Assembly: GCA_012656075.1 (NCBI GenBank)
Contig: JAAKBF010000221.1
Coordinates: forward strand, 1,116,001-1,180,000
Direction: 5' to 3'
Length of the DNA stretch: 64,000 nucleotides
From: Phytophthora hibernalis
Taxonomy: Eukaryota; Oomycota; Peronosporomycetes; Peronosporales; Peronosporaceae
Made by a program: the position numbers and the translations under genes. The notes below the pieces were generated by a model. That model had not been told where the DNA came from and did no database searches. It worked only from the letters and a program-made list of their open reading frames with translations. Shown here piece after piece: positions 45,849 through 57,439 of this stretch. How positions within the stretch are numbered: the first letter of the stretch is position 1; every line of letters begins with the position of its first letter.

Positions 45849-47088
45849 TTACTCCTGGGGCACACCGTGGAAGTAGACGATCGCGCGAATGCACTGTATC
45901 AATAGCACAGCAGAAAAAAAGGTTAGGATGTTGCAAACCTTGAAGCATGAGCAAGATAATGCGTACATCGCCCTGGTGCATGGCGTGGAACGCGTCGTTG
46001 ATCTGCGAGAGGTCAAACTTGTGGGTGATGAACTCGTCCACCTTGATCTCCTTCTTCATGTACTTCTCAACAAGCACGGGCACGCCATCGCGGCTCTTGA
46101 CGCCACCGAAGGCGCTGCCAGCCCAGCGACGGCCCGTCACGAGCTGAAACGGGCGCGTGGCCAGCTCCACACCAGCCGCAGCAACACCGATGATGCAAGA
46201 CTGGCCCCATCCCTTGTGGCAGCACTCGATCGCGGCCCGCATGGTCTCGGGGCGCCCGATGCACTCGAACGTGTAGTCGAGTCCACCAAAGCCTTCCTCC
46301 TCGGTCATCTCAATGAGCACCTCCTGGATCGGACGATCAGCGTAGTCCTTGGGGTTCACGCATTCGGTGGCACCGAACTCCTTGGCAATGGGGAACTTCT
46401 TGGAGTTGATGTCAATGGCAATGATCTTACGAGCGCCAGCAGCCTTCGCACCCATGATGACAGCAAGACCCACAGCTCCCAGGCCGAAGACAGCGACCGT
46501 CGCGTCCTTCTCCACCTTCATGGTGTTCATTACGGCACCGTAGCCAGTGGTGATACCACAGCCCAACAGACAGACCTTGTCCATGGGAGCCGAGGGGTCG
46601 ATCTTGGCAACTGAAATCTCCGGCAGCACCGTGTACTCGGAGAACGTGGACGTGCCCATGAAGTGGAACAGCGTCTCGCCGTTGCGCTTGCATGTGAAGC
46701 GCGAGGTGCCGTCGGGCATGAGGCCCTTGCCCTGCGTGGAGCGGATAACGGAGCACAGGTTCGTCTTGTCCGATTTGCAGAACTTACAGTTGCGGCACTG
46801 CGGCGTGTAGCACGGCACCACGTGGTCGCCCACCTTGAGGCTGGTCACGTCGGGACCCACGCTCTCCACGACGCCGGCACCTTCGTGGCCCATGATGACA
46901 GGGAAGAGGCCCTCTGGGTCAGTGCCCGAGCGCGTGTACTCGTCCGTGTGGCACACACCCGTGGCCACGATTTTGATGCGCACCTCGCCGGATCGAGGGA
47001 CGCCCACGATCACATCCTCAAGCACGTAGTCCTCCTTGGCGTTCCAGCACACGGCTGCTTTGCACTCGATCGGTTGCGGAGAGCTCAT
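45849..47088 (-). CDS. Class III alcohol dehydrogenase / S-(hydroxymethyl)glutathione dehydrogenase, two exons
   Basis: Exon 1 is 47088-45967 (374 codons) and exon 2 is 45893-45849 (14 codons plus stop), separated by a 73-bp GTACGC...GATACAG intron. Without removing the intron the frame runs into unrelated residues; with it the protein ends HQGDCIRAIVYFHGVPQE, total 388 residues. Catalytic zinc ligands are Cys46 (GVCHTDEY) and His68 (GHEGAG), with a third Cys in LLGCGITTGYG. Structural zinc Cys are 98, 101, 104 and 112. The NAD-binding GLGAVGL motif follows. The enzyme oxidises the glutathione adduct of formaldehyde and reduces S-nitrosoglutathione in the cytosol, so it protects against formaldehyde and nitrosative stress. 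No frame break is present. Confidence 0.94.
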
Positions 47089-47611
47089 GGTAAATGTATC
47101 TTGTTTCTTCTGTGCTTCAGGGCTTGGCGGTCAATTGCGAAGTGTGTGGCTACTTGACCTGCTGACGCATGGCGGGGATGCTCCTACGGTACGGTACGGT
47201 ACCTACAGTTACGATACCAGTACCCGTATCCTACTCAATGTTTTTGTAAGCGCAGTCTTGGGCTCTAGACTCGTCAACAACCGAGGGTGATGGCTGGCAC
47301 TCACACGTTGGTCCTGGTAAAACAAGACGTCTGTGGGCCCTCAACGTTGCCTTCATTGGCCGAATCTCGCTGGGACACGAGTGCAATCGCGTGTATGAGT
47401 CGAGGCGCTGGCAGTTCGCTAAAAGTCAAATTAGGCATTTCTGTTAATGTTGGTTTTTGTAAAGTAGTGATTATGCCGCAGATTATGCGCGTGGAAGTGA
47501 AGACCTCTAAGATTGTGGCTACCGGTATTAATACCGGTACTGTGGACAAGTATTATTGTTAATTATTATTATTATATAGTGTGTACAAGTATTATTGTTA
47601 ATTATTATTAC

Positions 47612-47994
47612 TAATAGTGGTTATCAGTGATAACTTATCACGGTTGGAAAGTATGTTTGAGCAGCCAATAAGATCAAACCTTCGTGTACCGTCTTTTCAA
47701 CTCAAACCTTCGCGAAGGTTTGAGCAGGAGGTGAAGGTTTGACCTGATTGGTTGCTGTGTTTGTTGGAGAGGAAGGCAAGAAAAAGCAGATCACCAAACC
47801 ACTCGTGGCACTTGTGCGTTTCAAGATGATGAACAAGAGGTGGAGTATAGAAGAAGAGTACACCCTGCTAGAATTCCTGAGCGTTCTGGAGACCGACCGG
47901 CGGGGACCAGCAAGACCCTCACAGTCGAAAGTTGAAGGTTTGATTTGATTGGTTGGTGACACATACTTACTTTCCAACCGTGATAACCACTAAT
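47612..47994. mobile_element. Short inverted-repeat element (MITE-like) with a Myb-like open frame
   Basis: The left end TAGTGGTTATCA...CGGTTGGAAAGTATG is matched, inverted, by CTTTCCAACCGTGATAACCACTA at the right end, the left copy having an extra GTGATAACTTATCA. Inside, a second inverted pair built on TCAAACCTTC occurs, with a perfect palindrome TCAAACCTTCGCGAAGGTTTGA at about 47702. A 66-codon plus-strand frame (47748-47948) includes KRWSIEEEYTLLEFLSVLE, which looks like the first helix of a Myb/SANT domain. It lies in the gap upstream of the alcohol dehydrogenase. Confidence 0.55.
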
Positions 47995-48261
47995 ATACAA
48001 AGCCACGGAACAGCTCTGGATTTTTATTTGAGCTAAGGAAACTTAGGCTCGAAGCGGACTATTATTGTCCTTTGCATTTATTTTGCCGTCTATTTTAGAC
48101 CTCTAAATAGACTTTGTGCAAATCAGATTCGATTTGCCTCACGTGCAAAAGTCTGAGAAGCGATCTCGCTGCATTTCTGCGTTTCCAGGCTGTAAACAAG
48201 ACGGTTGTACTTCAAAATCGAGTTTTGGCGTTGACCAAATGCTTTTTAAGCTTGCACTTCC

Positions 48262-48571
48262 TATTGAGGGTTACCGGTTTAGTATCGGTTATTGACCGTG
48301 AACTGGTTAGCCCGAATCGGTCCAATCCGAACCCACGATGATTACGGTGATTACGGTAAGTCGATTACGCCACCAATGATTGGACGAGTAGAATGATTGG
48401 ACGCAAGCTGCGTGTCTATGTGGTAGGCTAGCTAAAGTAACTCCGATCAATCAATCACTTTCGAATCTTCCTTCTTCCCCTCAAGTGGTCAAGTGTCCTC
48501 GCTCCGGTCTCGTTCAGAGTTGTCCTCCCTCCTCTCCGTCAAGTTTCGTTCAAGATCCATACCTTCCATCA
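48262..48571 (+). repeat. 5' LTR of the Copia element
   Basis: 310 bp, starts TATTGAGGGTTACCGG and ends TACCTTCCATCA. It differs from the 3' LTR at five bases, four of them transitions. Confidence 0.93.
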
Positions 48572-48590
48572 GGTTATGAGCCCAAGCACC
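48572..48590 (+). promoter_or_regulatory. Primer-binding site, complementary to the anticodon arm of initiator tRNA-Met
   Basis: GGTTATGAGCCCAAGCACC follows the 5' LTR directly. It lacks the TGG expected for priming by a tRNA 3' end. Instead it would pair with a GGGCTCATAACC stretch, the anticodon stem-loop of an initiator tRNA-Met, as known for Drosophila copia. The first in-frame ATG of gag (48576) lies inside it. Confidence 0.6.
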
Positions 48591-51500
48591 ATGTCCTCTG
48601 CCCACGATGCCAGCACCAAGGTCTCCATCGACAAGTTCAACGGAGACAACTACGCGACGTGGAACCGCTACATGCGTGGCGTGTTCCTGACCAAGTCGGT
48701 GTGGCAAGTCGTGAACCGGGAGACGACACCAAGCTTCACGGACTCGCGGGCCAAGGACGACTACGTCAAGTCGAGCAACATCGCGTTCGGACTGATGCTG
48801 CTCCACATGGACGAGGACTACCACCATGTGGTCGACGACTGCGAGGAAGCGTGGGTTGCGTGGTCGCGCCTGATGACGCTGTACGGTGGATCGCAGAAGG
48901 CTGGTCGCATCTACTTGAAGCGGCAGCTCTTCAGCATGGAGATGTCGGAAGGCTGGAATGTCTTGCATCACTGGAATGAGGTCCTCAACATCAGCGCCAA
49001 GCTCAGCAGCATCGGCGCCAAGATGGAGGATGAAGACGTAGCGATCTGCTTGTTGCGCAGTCTCCCCAAGAGCTACGAGAACGTCGTACTGAACCTGGAG
49101 ATGAGCATAGAAGAGCTACGCACGCAAGACGTTGTGAAGGTGCTCACGAACGAGCACATCAAGCGGCAAGGCGAGAAGACGGCGACGGTGAAAACGGAGG
49201 ACGCGGCCAAAGCGTTCACGACCGACCGAGAGTCTCGCCAGTGCACGTACTGCGGGAAATTGGGGCACACGGTTGACAAGTGCTGGACCAAGCAGAAGGA
49301 TGAAAACCGAGGGCCAAGACGCGGCGGCGATGACAATGGCCGTGGACGCAGGGCCAACAACATCAAGTGGAGAAACGACAGCGACGACTACGACTACGAT
49401 CGAGTGGCGTTCGCGGTTTCCTGGAGTGTGGAGTTTCGACGGGCAAGAATGTGTCCGGGATGTGGGCTGTCGACAGCGGCGCAACGCACCACATCTGCAA
49501 TGACAAGTCCAAGTTCGCTCACTTGATCGAGCGAGATGAAGGTGGAGTTTCGGTGGCCGACTGCAACAAAGCGGCCATCAAGGGTGTAGGAACCATCGTG
49601 GAACGAGTGGTTCTGCCCAACGACGACGAGCGCGAGATCGAGATCAAGAACGCGCTGTACGTGCCGGACATGAGCAAGAATCTGCTCTCGGTGCCGCAGA
49701 TCAACAAGCACGGCAAGTTCCAAGTGGTGTTCGACGGCACCAACATGCACGTTTCGCGCAAGGGTTCGAACCAAGTGGTGGCGACGGCGTACCTCGTGGA
49801 TGGCCTCTACTGGCTTCGGACGCCTCAGCGATCGGCGAATGCGGCGACAAGTGGAGTCGACCTGCACGCGCGTATGAGTCATGCTCCGGTGGAGGTGCTT
49901 CGCAAGATGGTCGACAACAACATGATCAATGACGTGAAGGCACCCTCCAAGTCGAGTGGACCAAGCATGTGTCGCGGTTGCCAGCAAGGGAAGATGGTCC
50001 AAAACCGTTTCCAAGCAACCGTGACAAGCGTCGCTACGACACGTTTGAGCTGCTCCACTTCGACATCTGCGCACCCATGGAGAAAATCTCGCTTGGCGGC
50101 AGCAAGTATCTACTGCTGATCGTGGACGAAGCCAGCGGATGCATGAAGGGTTTCTGTCTGCGTGCCAAGTCGGAGAGCGAAGATTGCATCAAGAAGTACA
50201 TCACCAAGGTGCAGACGCAATTCGGCAAGAAGGTCAAGTTTGTGCGACACGACGGAGCTCGTGAGTTTGCGACCAACTCGCTCAAGGCCTTCTACGAAGA
50301 TCAAGGCATCGAGCAGCGAACCACGGTCCCGTACGCGCACCAGACCAACGGCACGGCAGAGCGCGCCATCCGGACCATCGTCACGATCGGCCGCAGTATG
50401 TTGCACCATGCCAAGCTGGACAAGTGTTTCTGGGCTGAGGCGGCGATGACGGCCATCTACGTGAAAAATCGGCTGCCGTCCCCCAAGATCGAGCACAAGA
50501 CTCCGTTCGAGATCGCGCACAAGTCCAAGCCAAGTGTCAAGAACATGCGTGTATTTGGATGCCGGACGTACGTTTTGACTCCGAAGGAAAAACGACTCAA
50601 GTGGGACCCCAAGGCTCGCGCCGGACTGTTCCTCGGCTACAAAGAAGTGTCCAAGGCATATCGACTTTATGACATCGAGGCGGGGCAGGTGGTTATCAGT
50701 CGCGATGTCAACTTCGATGAGTCGACCTTTGGACTTTCGCCGTGGATTTCCGATGAAGATGTCGATGACCTGGACCTCGACTCGCTCGACATTGAAGATA
50801 ATGGTCCTCCGCAGACGGACTACAAGCAGACGGGAAAGCGCAAGAATCGCTCATTGAAGACGATGAACCTGTGAGAAGACCGCGCGCTGTACGTCACCGA
50901 GTTGGACTGGAAGAAGCAAGCGCGCCGGACAACTCCTCGCCACATGAAGATGAAGAAGAAAAGTCTGGGGACCAAGATGAAGACTCGACGCCTCACGTGT
51001 TTTGGCGTGCAAGTGCCAACACTGTTGAAGCTGCAGTGGATCTCTCGGAGCCAAAGACATTCCAAGAAGCAGTGAACGGTCCGGACCAAGTGCACTGGCG
51101 CAAGGCGATTCGTGCGGAGCTCAAATCGATGCGACTCCGTGGGGTGTTTCGTGCTGCCAAGCTGCCCAACGGACAACGCGCCATTGGAACCTCAAGATCA
51201 AGCGCAAAGCGGATGGATCCATCGAGAAGTACAAAGCGCGCCTCGTGGCCAAGGGTTTCAAGCAGAAGTACGGCATCGACTACACGGAGACGTTCTCGCC
51301 GGTGGTCAAGTACATGACGCTGCGCATGGTCATCGCCATTGCCAAATACTTTGGATGGCCCCTCGACCAACTCGACGTGGTGACCGCATTCCTGTATGGG
51401 ATAATGAAGGAACTAGTGTTCTGCGTGGTCCCTGAAGGTGTTGAGCTGGATGGCGACCTGGACTGCCTGGAATTGGTGAAGGCGATCTACGGTCTCAAGC

Positions 51501-52578
51501 AAGCTTCGCGCGTGTGGAACGAGACCTTCGACGAGTTTGCGTGCTCGATTGGGTTTCAAGTGTCGGCCTTCGATCCGTGCCTCTACATCAAGGTCGTGGA
51601 CGGTCACTGCGTGCTCGTGCTAGTGTACGTCGATGACGTGCTTATTACTGGGAGTTCGCCCGAGCTGATCTCGCGCACGAAGACGGACCTGAAGACGCGC
51701 TTCGAGATGACCGACAGCGGCAAGTGTGCGTTTGTTCTTGGGATCGAGCTGGTGGACGTCCCAGACGGCAGCGTGACCATGTGTCAGCGGCGATATGTGG
51801 ACGACATCCTCAAGCGCTTCGCCATGGACGAGTGCAAGGCCGTGGTGAGTCCGGTGGACATGAGCACTCGACTGGTTCCAAGCGACGCGGCGACCAAGTT
51901 CAACGCCCCATTTCGCGAAGCTGTTGGTGCCTTGATGCACCTGATGACTGCCACGCGCCCGGACATCGCGTACGCCGTTGGCTATGTGTCGCGCTTCATG
52001 GAGAACCCCCAAGAGGAACACTGGGTTGCGGTCAAGCGTATCTTTCGCTACCTGCAAGGCACCAAGACGCATGGCATCTGCTTCAAGCCGGGCGACAAGA
52101 TCGACTTTCGTGGCTACTCGGACGCGGACTGGGCCGGCGACCTGGCAGACCGCAAGTCGACTTCGGGCTACACGTTCATGCTACTCGGTGCGCCTGTGAG
52201 CTGGGGCAGCAAGAAGCAGTCAAGTGTTTCGCTATCTACGAGCGAGGCGGAATACATCGCGCTGAGTCTGGCGATCCATGGATTCATCGCCTGCTGTGCG
52301 AGATCCTTGCTGCTGCCAACGAGACTGGCCCCGAACTGAAGATCCGCGAAGATAACCAGTCGTGCATCAAGATGACGAAGAACCCGGTGAACCACGGCCG
52401 CGCCAAGCACATCGACATCAAGTACCACCACATCCGCGACGAAGTGAAGCGCGGTGAAGTGAAGGTCGAGTATTGCGAAACTTCTGTGATGCTGGCGGAC
52501 ATCATGACGAAGGCGCTTGCGGGACCTCGCCACATGGATCTGACGACGGCTCTCGGCATTCGTGGGACTTCGCATTGA
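48576..52578 (+). pseudogene. Copia gag-pol polyprotein with five net -1 frame breaks
   Basis: One polyprotein spread over frames. Gag starts at ATG 48576 or 48591 and carries a CCHC zinc knuckle at 49242-49283 (CTYCGKLGHTVDKC). Protease has its Asp in WAVDSGATHHIC (Asp at 49472). The integrase zinc region (HARMSHAP, then CRGCQQGKM) is followed by the integrase core (ELLHFDICAP, VRHDGAREF, HQTNGTAERAIR). Reverse transcriptase has LDQLDVVTAFLYG and the active-site YVDD at 51626-51637. RNase H has YSDADWAGD and then SEAEYIALS. Breaks are at about 49420, 50002, 50847, 51190 and 52280. The 51190 and 52280 breaks also lose a few conserved residues, so they may be real deletions of about 7-10 bp, whereas the 50002 break lies in an A run. 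Confidence 0.9.
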
Positions 52579-52584
52579 GGGGTG

Positions 52585-52894
52585 TATTGAGGGTTACCGG
52601 TTTGGTATCGGTTATTGACCGTGAACCGGTTAGCCCGAACCGGTCCAATCCGAACCCACGATGATTACGGTGATTACGGTAAGTCGATTACGCCACCAAT
52701 GATTGGACGAGTAGAATGATTGGACGCAAGCTGCGTGTCTATGTGGTAGGCTAGCTAAAGTAACTCCGATCAATCAATCACTTTCGAATCTTCCTTCTTC
52801 CCCTCAAGTGGTCAAGTGTCCTCGCTCCGGTCTCGTTCAGAGTTGTCCTCCCTCCGCTCCGTCAAGCTTCGTTCAAGATCCATACCTTCCATCA
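52585..52894 (+). repeat. 3' LTR of the Copia element
   Basis: 310 bp, matches 48262-48571 at 305 positions and is followed by the target duplication CTTCC. A purine-rich tract lies just before it. Confidence 0.93.
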
Positions 52895-52899
52895 CTTCC

Positions 52900-53980
52900 G
52901 CTTCGGAGTAATTAGGATAAAATCGAGTTGTCAGGTCTAATATAATAGACTTTTACCGAGCCGTTTCCAAAATATATGCGAAGCACAATAACACATGTAC
53001 ACCATTTTTGGATACGGATTGCTTTGATTAGGAATGCTGATGCGAAGCATACTAAAATAAAGGACTTGTAGCTAGATGTTGGGTTGAAGAAGTGTTAAAG
53101 AAATTCTACAAAACACTCTATCCACCAAGCTCGCCGCTCAAGCTTCACTTCGCATCAAGATGTGACTATTAATTAAGGAAGTGCTTACGTACACCAACTA
53201 TATCGTTAAAGTCAGGTGAATAACTCTAGTACTTGAAAAGCAACCAAAGTCGCCGGCTTCAGATAAAGCGCAGCGCGCAGCGCTGCAAGACTAGGGTCAA
53301 ACGAACGGGCATGGCCAGAGAGGTTTAGCATCGACGTGCGAAGCGAAGTCTTCACGCGGTGTGCTAAACCTCGACATTTACCTCGCGGAGGGAAGGTTTA
53401 GGGGTCTGGGGTTCATTAAAACATCCTACATCAAATTAGGTGCTTATGTTGCAGGATAGTTGGTTTATGTCCAAATAGTTGGTCTACATAGCGAGTGCCA
53501 TTTATTGAACGACAAGGAATTGTAGCATTCCGGCTTTTTACTCAGCCGAAACCAGGTTCTTGCTGTATTAATAGTGTTCTCACTGTGTATCCAGAGTTCA
53601 CAGACCATAAACAAATTCCATATTTTGTTAGCCGAAATAGGTGCCAGAAATGCATCGTGCAAAGAGCACGGAGATTTTTCGTGGGTGAAGCGATTTAAGA
53701 TTTTGAATACCGCCTTTCATGAAAATTAGTTAAAACAGAAGGGAGTGGGAGTCCTCTTGACAGGAGCCAGGATTCGTTCCGGTAGTGGTGCCTCGCACTG
53801 AGTAGATTTAGGGATGAATGAATACGCAGTGGATGTGGCTAGCGAGAGATGAGCCCTCTCAATGTTAGTTTTGGGCCTGGGAGTGTGTAGGCGGTTGCTG
53901 TCGTCATGTTGGGTGCCACTGCCTCAATCGCACGTGACGCAAGCTGCGATCGCCAACACTCCTCCTCGACAGTGTCAGTC
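52900..53980. other. Region with no recognised gene
   Basis: AT-rich, short frames only. A GGTTTAGCA/TGCTAAACC inverted pair spans 53320-53370. Confidence 0.4.
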
Positions 53981-53983
53981 AAA

Positions 53984-54668
53984 TCACACGACTTGATGCT
54001 GCTTAGTGTATGGCATGATCAACTTTATCATGGCTACATCCCGGTTGTGCAGGATGCCACCGAGTGGCTTGGTCAAGATGTCAGCTTTCATCTCGGTAGT
54101 CGGACAGTAATGTATCTGGATACCTTCTTTACGAATGGCGTCGCGGATGACGTGGAGTTTTATGTTGATGTGTTTCATGCGCGGCGTGGTCACGTCGGTC
54201 TCCATATTCTTTATTGCGCTCTGGTTGTCGATGTGTATAATGACGGCGTCATCTTTGTTGTGCAGTCCAAGTTCATTGATAAGCTGTTTTACCCATAAAA
54301 ATTCTTGCACCGCCGTGGGCCCAGCGATATATTCTGCCTCCGTGGACAGTGCTACGGTACTTTGCTTCTTACTGTACCACGATATGAGCATGTTGTCCAT
54401 TGTGAGCAGGCCTCCTGACGTTGACTTGGAGTCCTTATCACCGGCCCAGTCAGCATCGCTGAAAATACCGACATTCACGTGTGCGCGTGGTGCTTGCGGT
54501 CGGATGAACGCAAGCTTCAAGTCACAGGACCCGCGAAGGTAACGCAGGACTCTTTTGACAGCGGTTTATTGTGCAGTTGTAGGGGCTGATACAAACCGCG
54601 CCAGATAGTTTACTGCCATCGTAATATCTGGGCGAGTACACGTGTTAAGCCATAGTAGTGAGCCAATA
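53984..54668 (-). pseudogene. Second Copia element, RT/RNase H C-terminal remnant
   Basis: A 178-codon minus-strand frame carries the Copia RNase H motifs FSDADWAGDKDSKSTSG, SWYSKKQSTVALSTEAEYI, HIDNQSAIKN and MKADILTKPL. Just upstream (54540-54668, other frames) reverse-transcriptase end residues can be read, such as WLNTCTRPDITMAVNYLARF. The sequence differs strongly from the full-length Copia at 48.3-52.9 kb, so it is another lineage. It is cut off exactly where the Gypsy-like LTR begins at 54670. Confidence 0.75.
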
Positions 54669-54669
54669 G

Positions 54670-55007
54670 TGTGACGGGGGTCACACGCACATTATCTTTA
54701 GAGGAGGTGTTAATCCGATAACCACAATAGACGCCTGACGTTCCTTCTAATCTTGCAAAGGCTTCGCCTTCCTGTCCAATATGGTCCCGAGTACCAATTG
54801 ACTTGCGAACTTCCGGGTTAGAGTTAAACTGATTTATATTAAGAACACTGTTGTAGTTCTAACTACTGCTAACTATCTGCAAACTGAATCCCTGTCTAAT
54901 CTGATCTGTCCAAATGGGAGCCACCCATTTGATGTACTGCTTTAACACAACTGACGTACTACTTAAGTACGACTGAAGTACGGTTTAAGTCCTTGACGTG
55001 CCACACA
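54670..55007 (+). repeat. LTR-like end of the left arm
   Basis: About 338 bp from TGTGACGGGGGTCACACGCA to GACGTGCCACACA, with TG...CA ends. Its counterparts are 59242-59577 and, more diverged, 62097-62413. The orientation relative to the retroelement cannot be settled from this window. Confidence 0.55.
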
Positions 55008-55049
55008 TCACGCGTGTGGCGGACACCAATGGTGTGGACCACACCACTG

Positions 55050-56560
55050 AGAACAATGTCCAGTGGCCTCATTCCACCCTCCCACACCCAAACGGGAAGC
55101 ACCTTGTCCCAGGGGAATTCCAGCAAACCGCACAGACAACGCCTTATTCTGCAATCTGTGCCCGAGCGAACACCCGCCGAGAACCCAAGACGCCAACCGG
55201 GCACCAGGCCAAGACCAGCACCACTTGCGATGCCAAAGCGCGCTGACCCCAAGGCGCTACGCACGCCGACACAAGGCGAAGGGCGGCGAAGCCCAAGCCA
55301 AGAAGCTGCCTCGGCCTCCGAAGAAAGCTTCCAAGATGCTCGACGGCAAGGCAAAGCCTGCTGTGACCATATCCCGGTCCAGCAGGAAGCGCACCGAAGT
55401 CACCCTGCCCGGCCCATACGAAGGCGGCGACAGCGACGTCGAGTCGGACTCCGACGGCGAGGCGAACAGCCCGGAACGCTAAGTCGACGAAGCTCCAAGA
55501 GCGGGAGATACGAGCGCGCCGACGACGACGGCAGCGACGACGGCGACTTCCAACGTCCCGGATCCTGACGACAAATCTTCGGACAGCGACGATGAGACTC
55601 ACAGAGCTGCTGGCGACGATGGTCAAGCTTCCAAAGTCCCAATGGACGGCGACGAAGCCACTAACGGAGACGGCGAGGCTCCCAAAGCTGACGGTGGCCA
55701 GGCCTATGAGGCCGGCGACGACAAGTCCGACTCGGCGACTGCGAAGCAGGCCAGCGACGTACCCAAGGACGCTGCGTCAGCTACCGATCGCAAACCCGAG
55801 CCGGGCTCGACAAGTGATGTGAAACGCCGCTCGGAGCAGGATGCCTCGGACGAGGTAGTCTACAGCGAGTCGGATCTGGAGTCGGGCGAGTCAACGACCC
55901 AAGCACTCCACCCATGCTAACAGAGCAGCAGCGGCGTCTCCATACGGAAGTCCTGCAACGCCTAGCAGTGCTGCTGCTGTCACACATGCTGCTGCTGAGG
56001 CCGCCAAGCCGGAAACCCAAGTCATCACCAATGTCGGCGACGGTGATGACATACCCTAAGAGCGGCTTCAGCCCGACAACCGCCAGCACCTTCACGATCG
56101 CGCCCGCGATGTGAAGGCTGCGCAGCGGCGAACCTCGAAGCACGATCACGAGCTAGCGGCACCTCGAAACAAGAGCAGCTGCTCGCACTGCGATACTGGC
56201 CCGTACAGGAGTACCGCGAATACCTTCGACAGAGTCGTGAGCCGGGTAAGACGGTTCAGCACTACGACGAGTGTCCCGTCGTCCTCCACGGCGACACGGG
56301 CCTCGCCCGTCAGTCCAACGAACGCGAGTTCACAGGCTGGCTGCATCACTTGGGGTACCCTTGCCCAAAGTTCACGGACTCGCCCTATCGCATGGACTGG
56401 CTGTCCCAACGGCGCTTTCGCTTCCGCATGGCGAAGTCCATCGTGGACATCCAGTGACACAACCGGTATTTTGAGCGCTCGAAGCCCACTCCGAGCGTTA
56501 TCCTCGAGGAGGTTGTGCAGAAGATCCAGAAGTCGTGGCAGTCGCAGCCGGTAGAACAGT
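55050..56560 (+). pseudogene. Acidic ORF of the left arm (gag-like or accessory protein)
   Basis: A frame-broken coding region with a Lys/Pro-rich start and a Ser/Asp/Glu-rich middle (LPGPYEGGDSDVESDSDGEA, then ASDEVVYSESDLESGES). The C-terminal domain is more structured: EYREYLRQSREPGKTV, DTGLARQSNEREFTGWLHH, MDWLSQRRFRFRMAKSIVD, then VILEEVVQKIQKSWQSQP. The same pieces in the same order, clearly diverged, occur at 62.45-63.9 kb, so the frame has been under selection as protein. I do not recognise the family. It runs toward, and on the opposite strand from, the chromodomain segment. Confidence 0.55.
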
Positions 56561-56790
56561 TCAGTGTTCTTGGCGCGGTTAGCGCCGACCAGCTCCAAGG
56601 GAGCGGTAATAAGCGGACACGATGTCGGCGCAGTCCTCCGAGAGCCGGATACCAGCCTCCCACGTTTTTTAGCCTCTGGATAGCCACGCCACATCACCAG
56701 GTATTGGTAGTGGCCGCCACGCCCGCGGCGCCTCAGTTTCCTCTCTACATGGAAGTAGAGAGCGCCCTCATTACCAATAAGTGGGGCGGG
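56560..56790 (-). pseudogene. Chromodomain-type integrase C-terminus, left arm
   Basis: Minus-strand reading gives YQYLVVMWRGYPEAK-like residues and, after a shift, RLSEDCADIVSAY. It is the inverted copy of the right-arm segment at 57440-57640 and ends near 56580. Confidence 0.55.
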
Positions 56791-57439
56791 GGACGCGACG
56801 GACGCGTCGACAGATCGGGACGGTCCGCGTCAGGCGGCGTCGTCGTACGCTTCAGCGTCTGTTTCGGATCAAACGAAGATCGTGACCGCCGTGGAGGGTT
56901 GCCAGAGCCTCTGGGTGGCTCCGAGACCTCTACCTCGTTGGAGAGCCGTGCGTAGAACGAAAACAGTGATCGCCTTGGGCGGAAGAACGTGAACGTGATC
57001 TGCATCATGTCCTGTGCAGGAACGGCCGCAGCAGGAGGAGCAGTCGCTCTCCAACGAGATTAGAGGTCTCGGAACCACCCAAAGTGCGTCTGAAGCTCAG
57101 CACGGTCATTCGCGGGAGCCCTCTCGCTCTCCGAGTATCGATTGAGCGCGTGCCGGAGGTCCTCGATCAGGCGATCGAGCTGCCGCTGGCAATCACCCGC
57201 ACAATGCTCCAGCTGAGCATCGCTTGGAGACAAGTGGTTCACAGTCGACTCGACGGAGTGCAGAGATACTCGCAGGGCCACTACGTCAGTCCGCTGCGAC
57301 TCCGAGAGACTCTGGCATCCCTCCACGGCAGTCACGATCTTCGTTTGATCCGAAACAGACGCTGAAGCGTACGACGACGCCGCCTGACGCGGACCGTCCC
57401 GATCTGTCGACGCGTCCGTCGCGTCCCCCACCCCCACTT

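Larger units (their letters stand above)
48262..52894 (+). mobile_element. Ty1/Copia LTR retrotransposon, full length
   Basis: Two 310-bp LTRs (48262-48571 and 52585-52894) differ at five positions (98.4% identical by eye). The 5-bp target duplication CTTCC borders both ends (48257-48261 and 52895-52899). A primer-binding site follows the 5' LTR and a purine run GAGGGG precedes the 3' LTR. Domain order is gag, protease, integrase, reverse transcriptase, RNase H, the Copia order. The LTR similarity indicates a young insertion. Confidence 0.93.
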
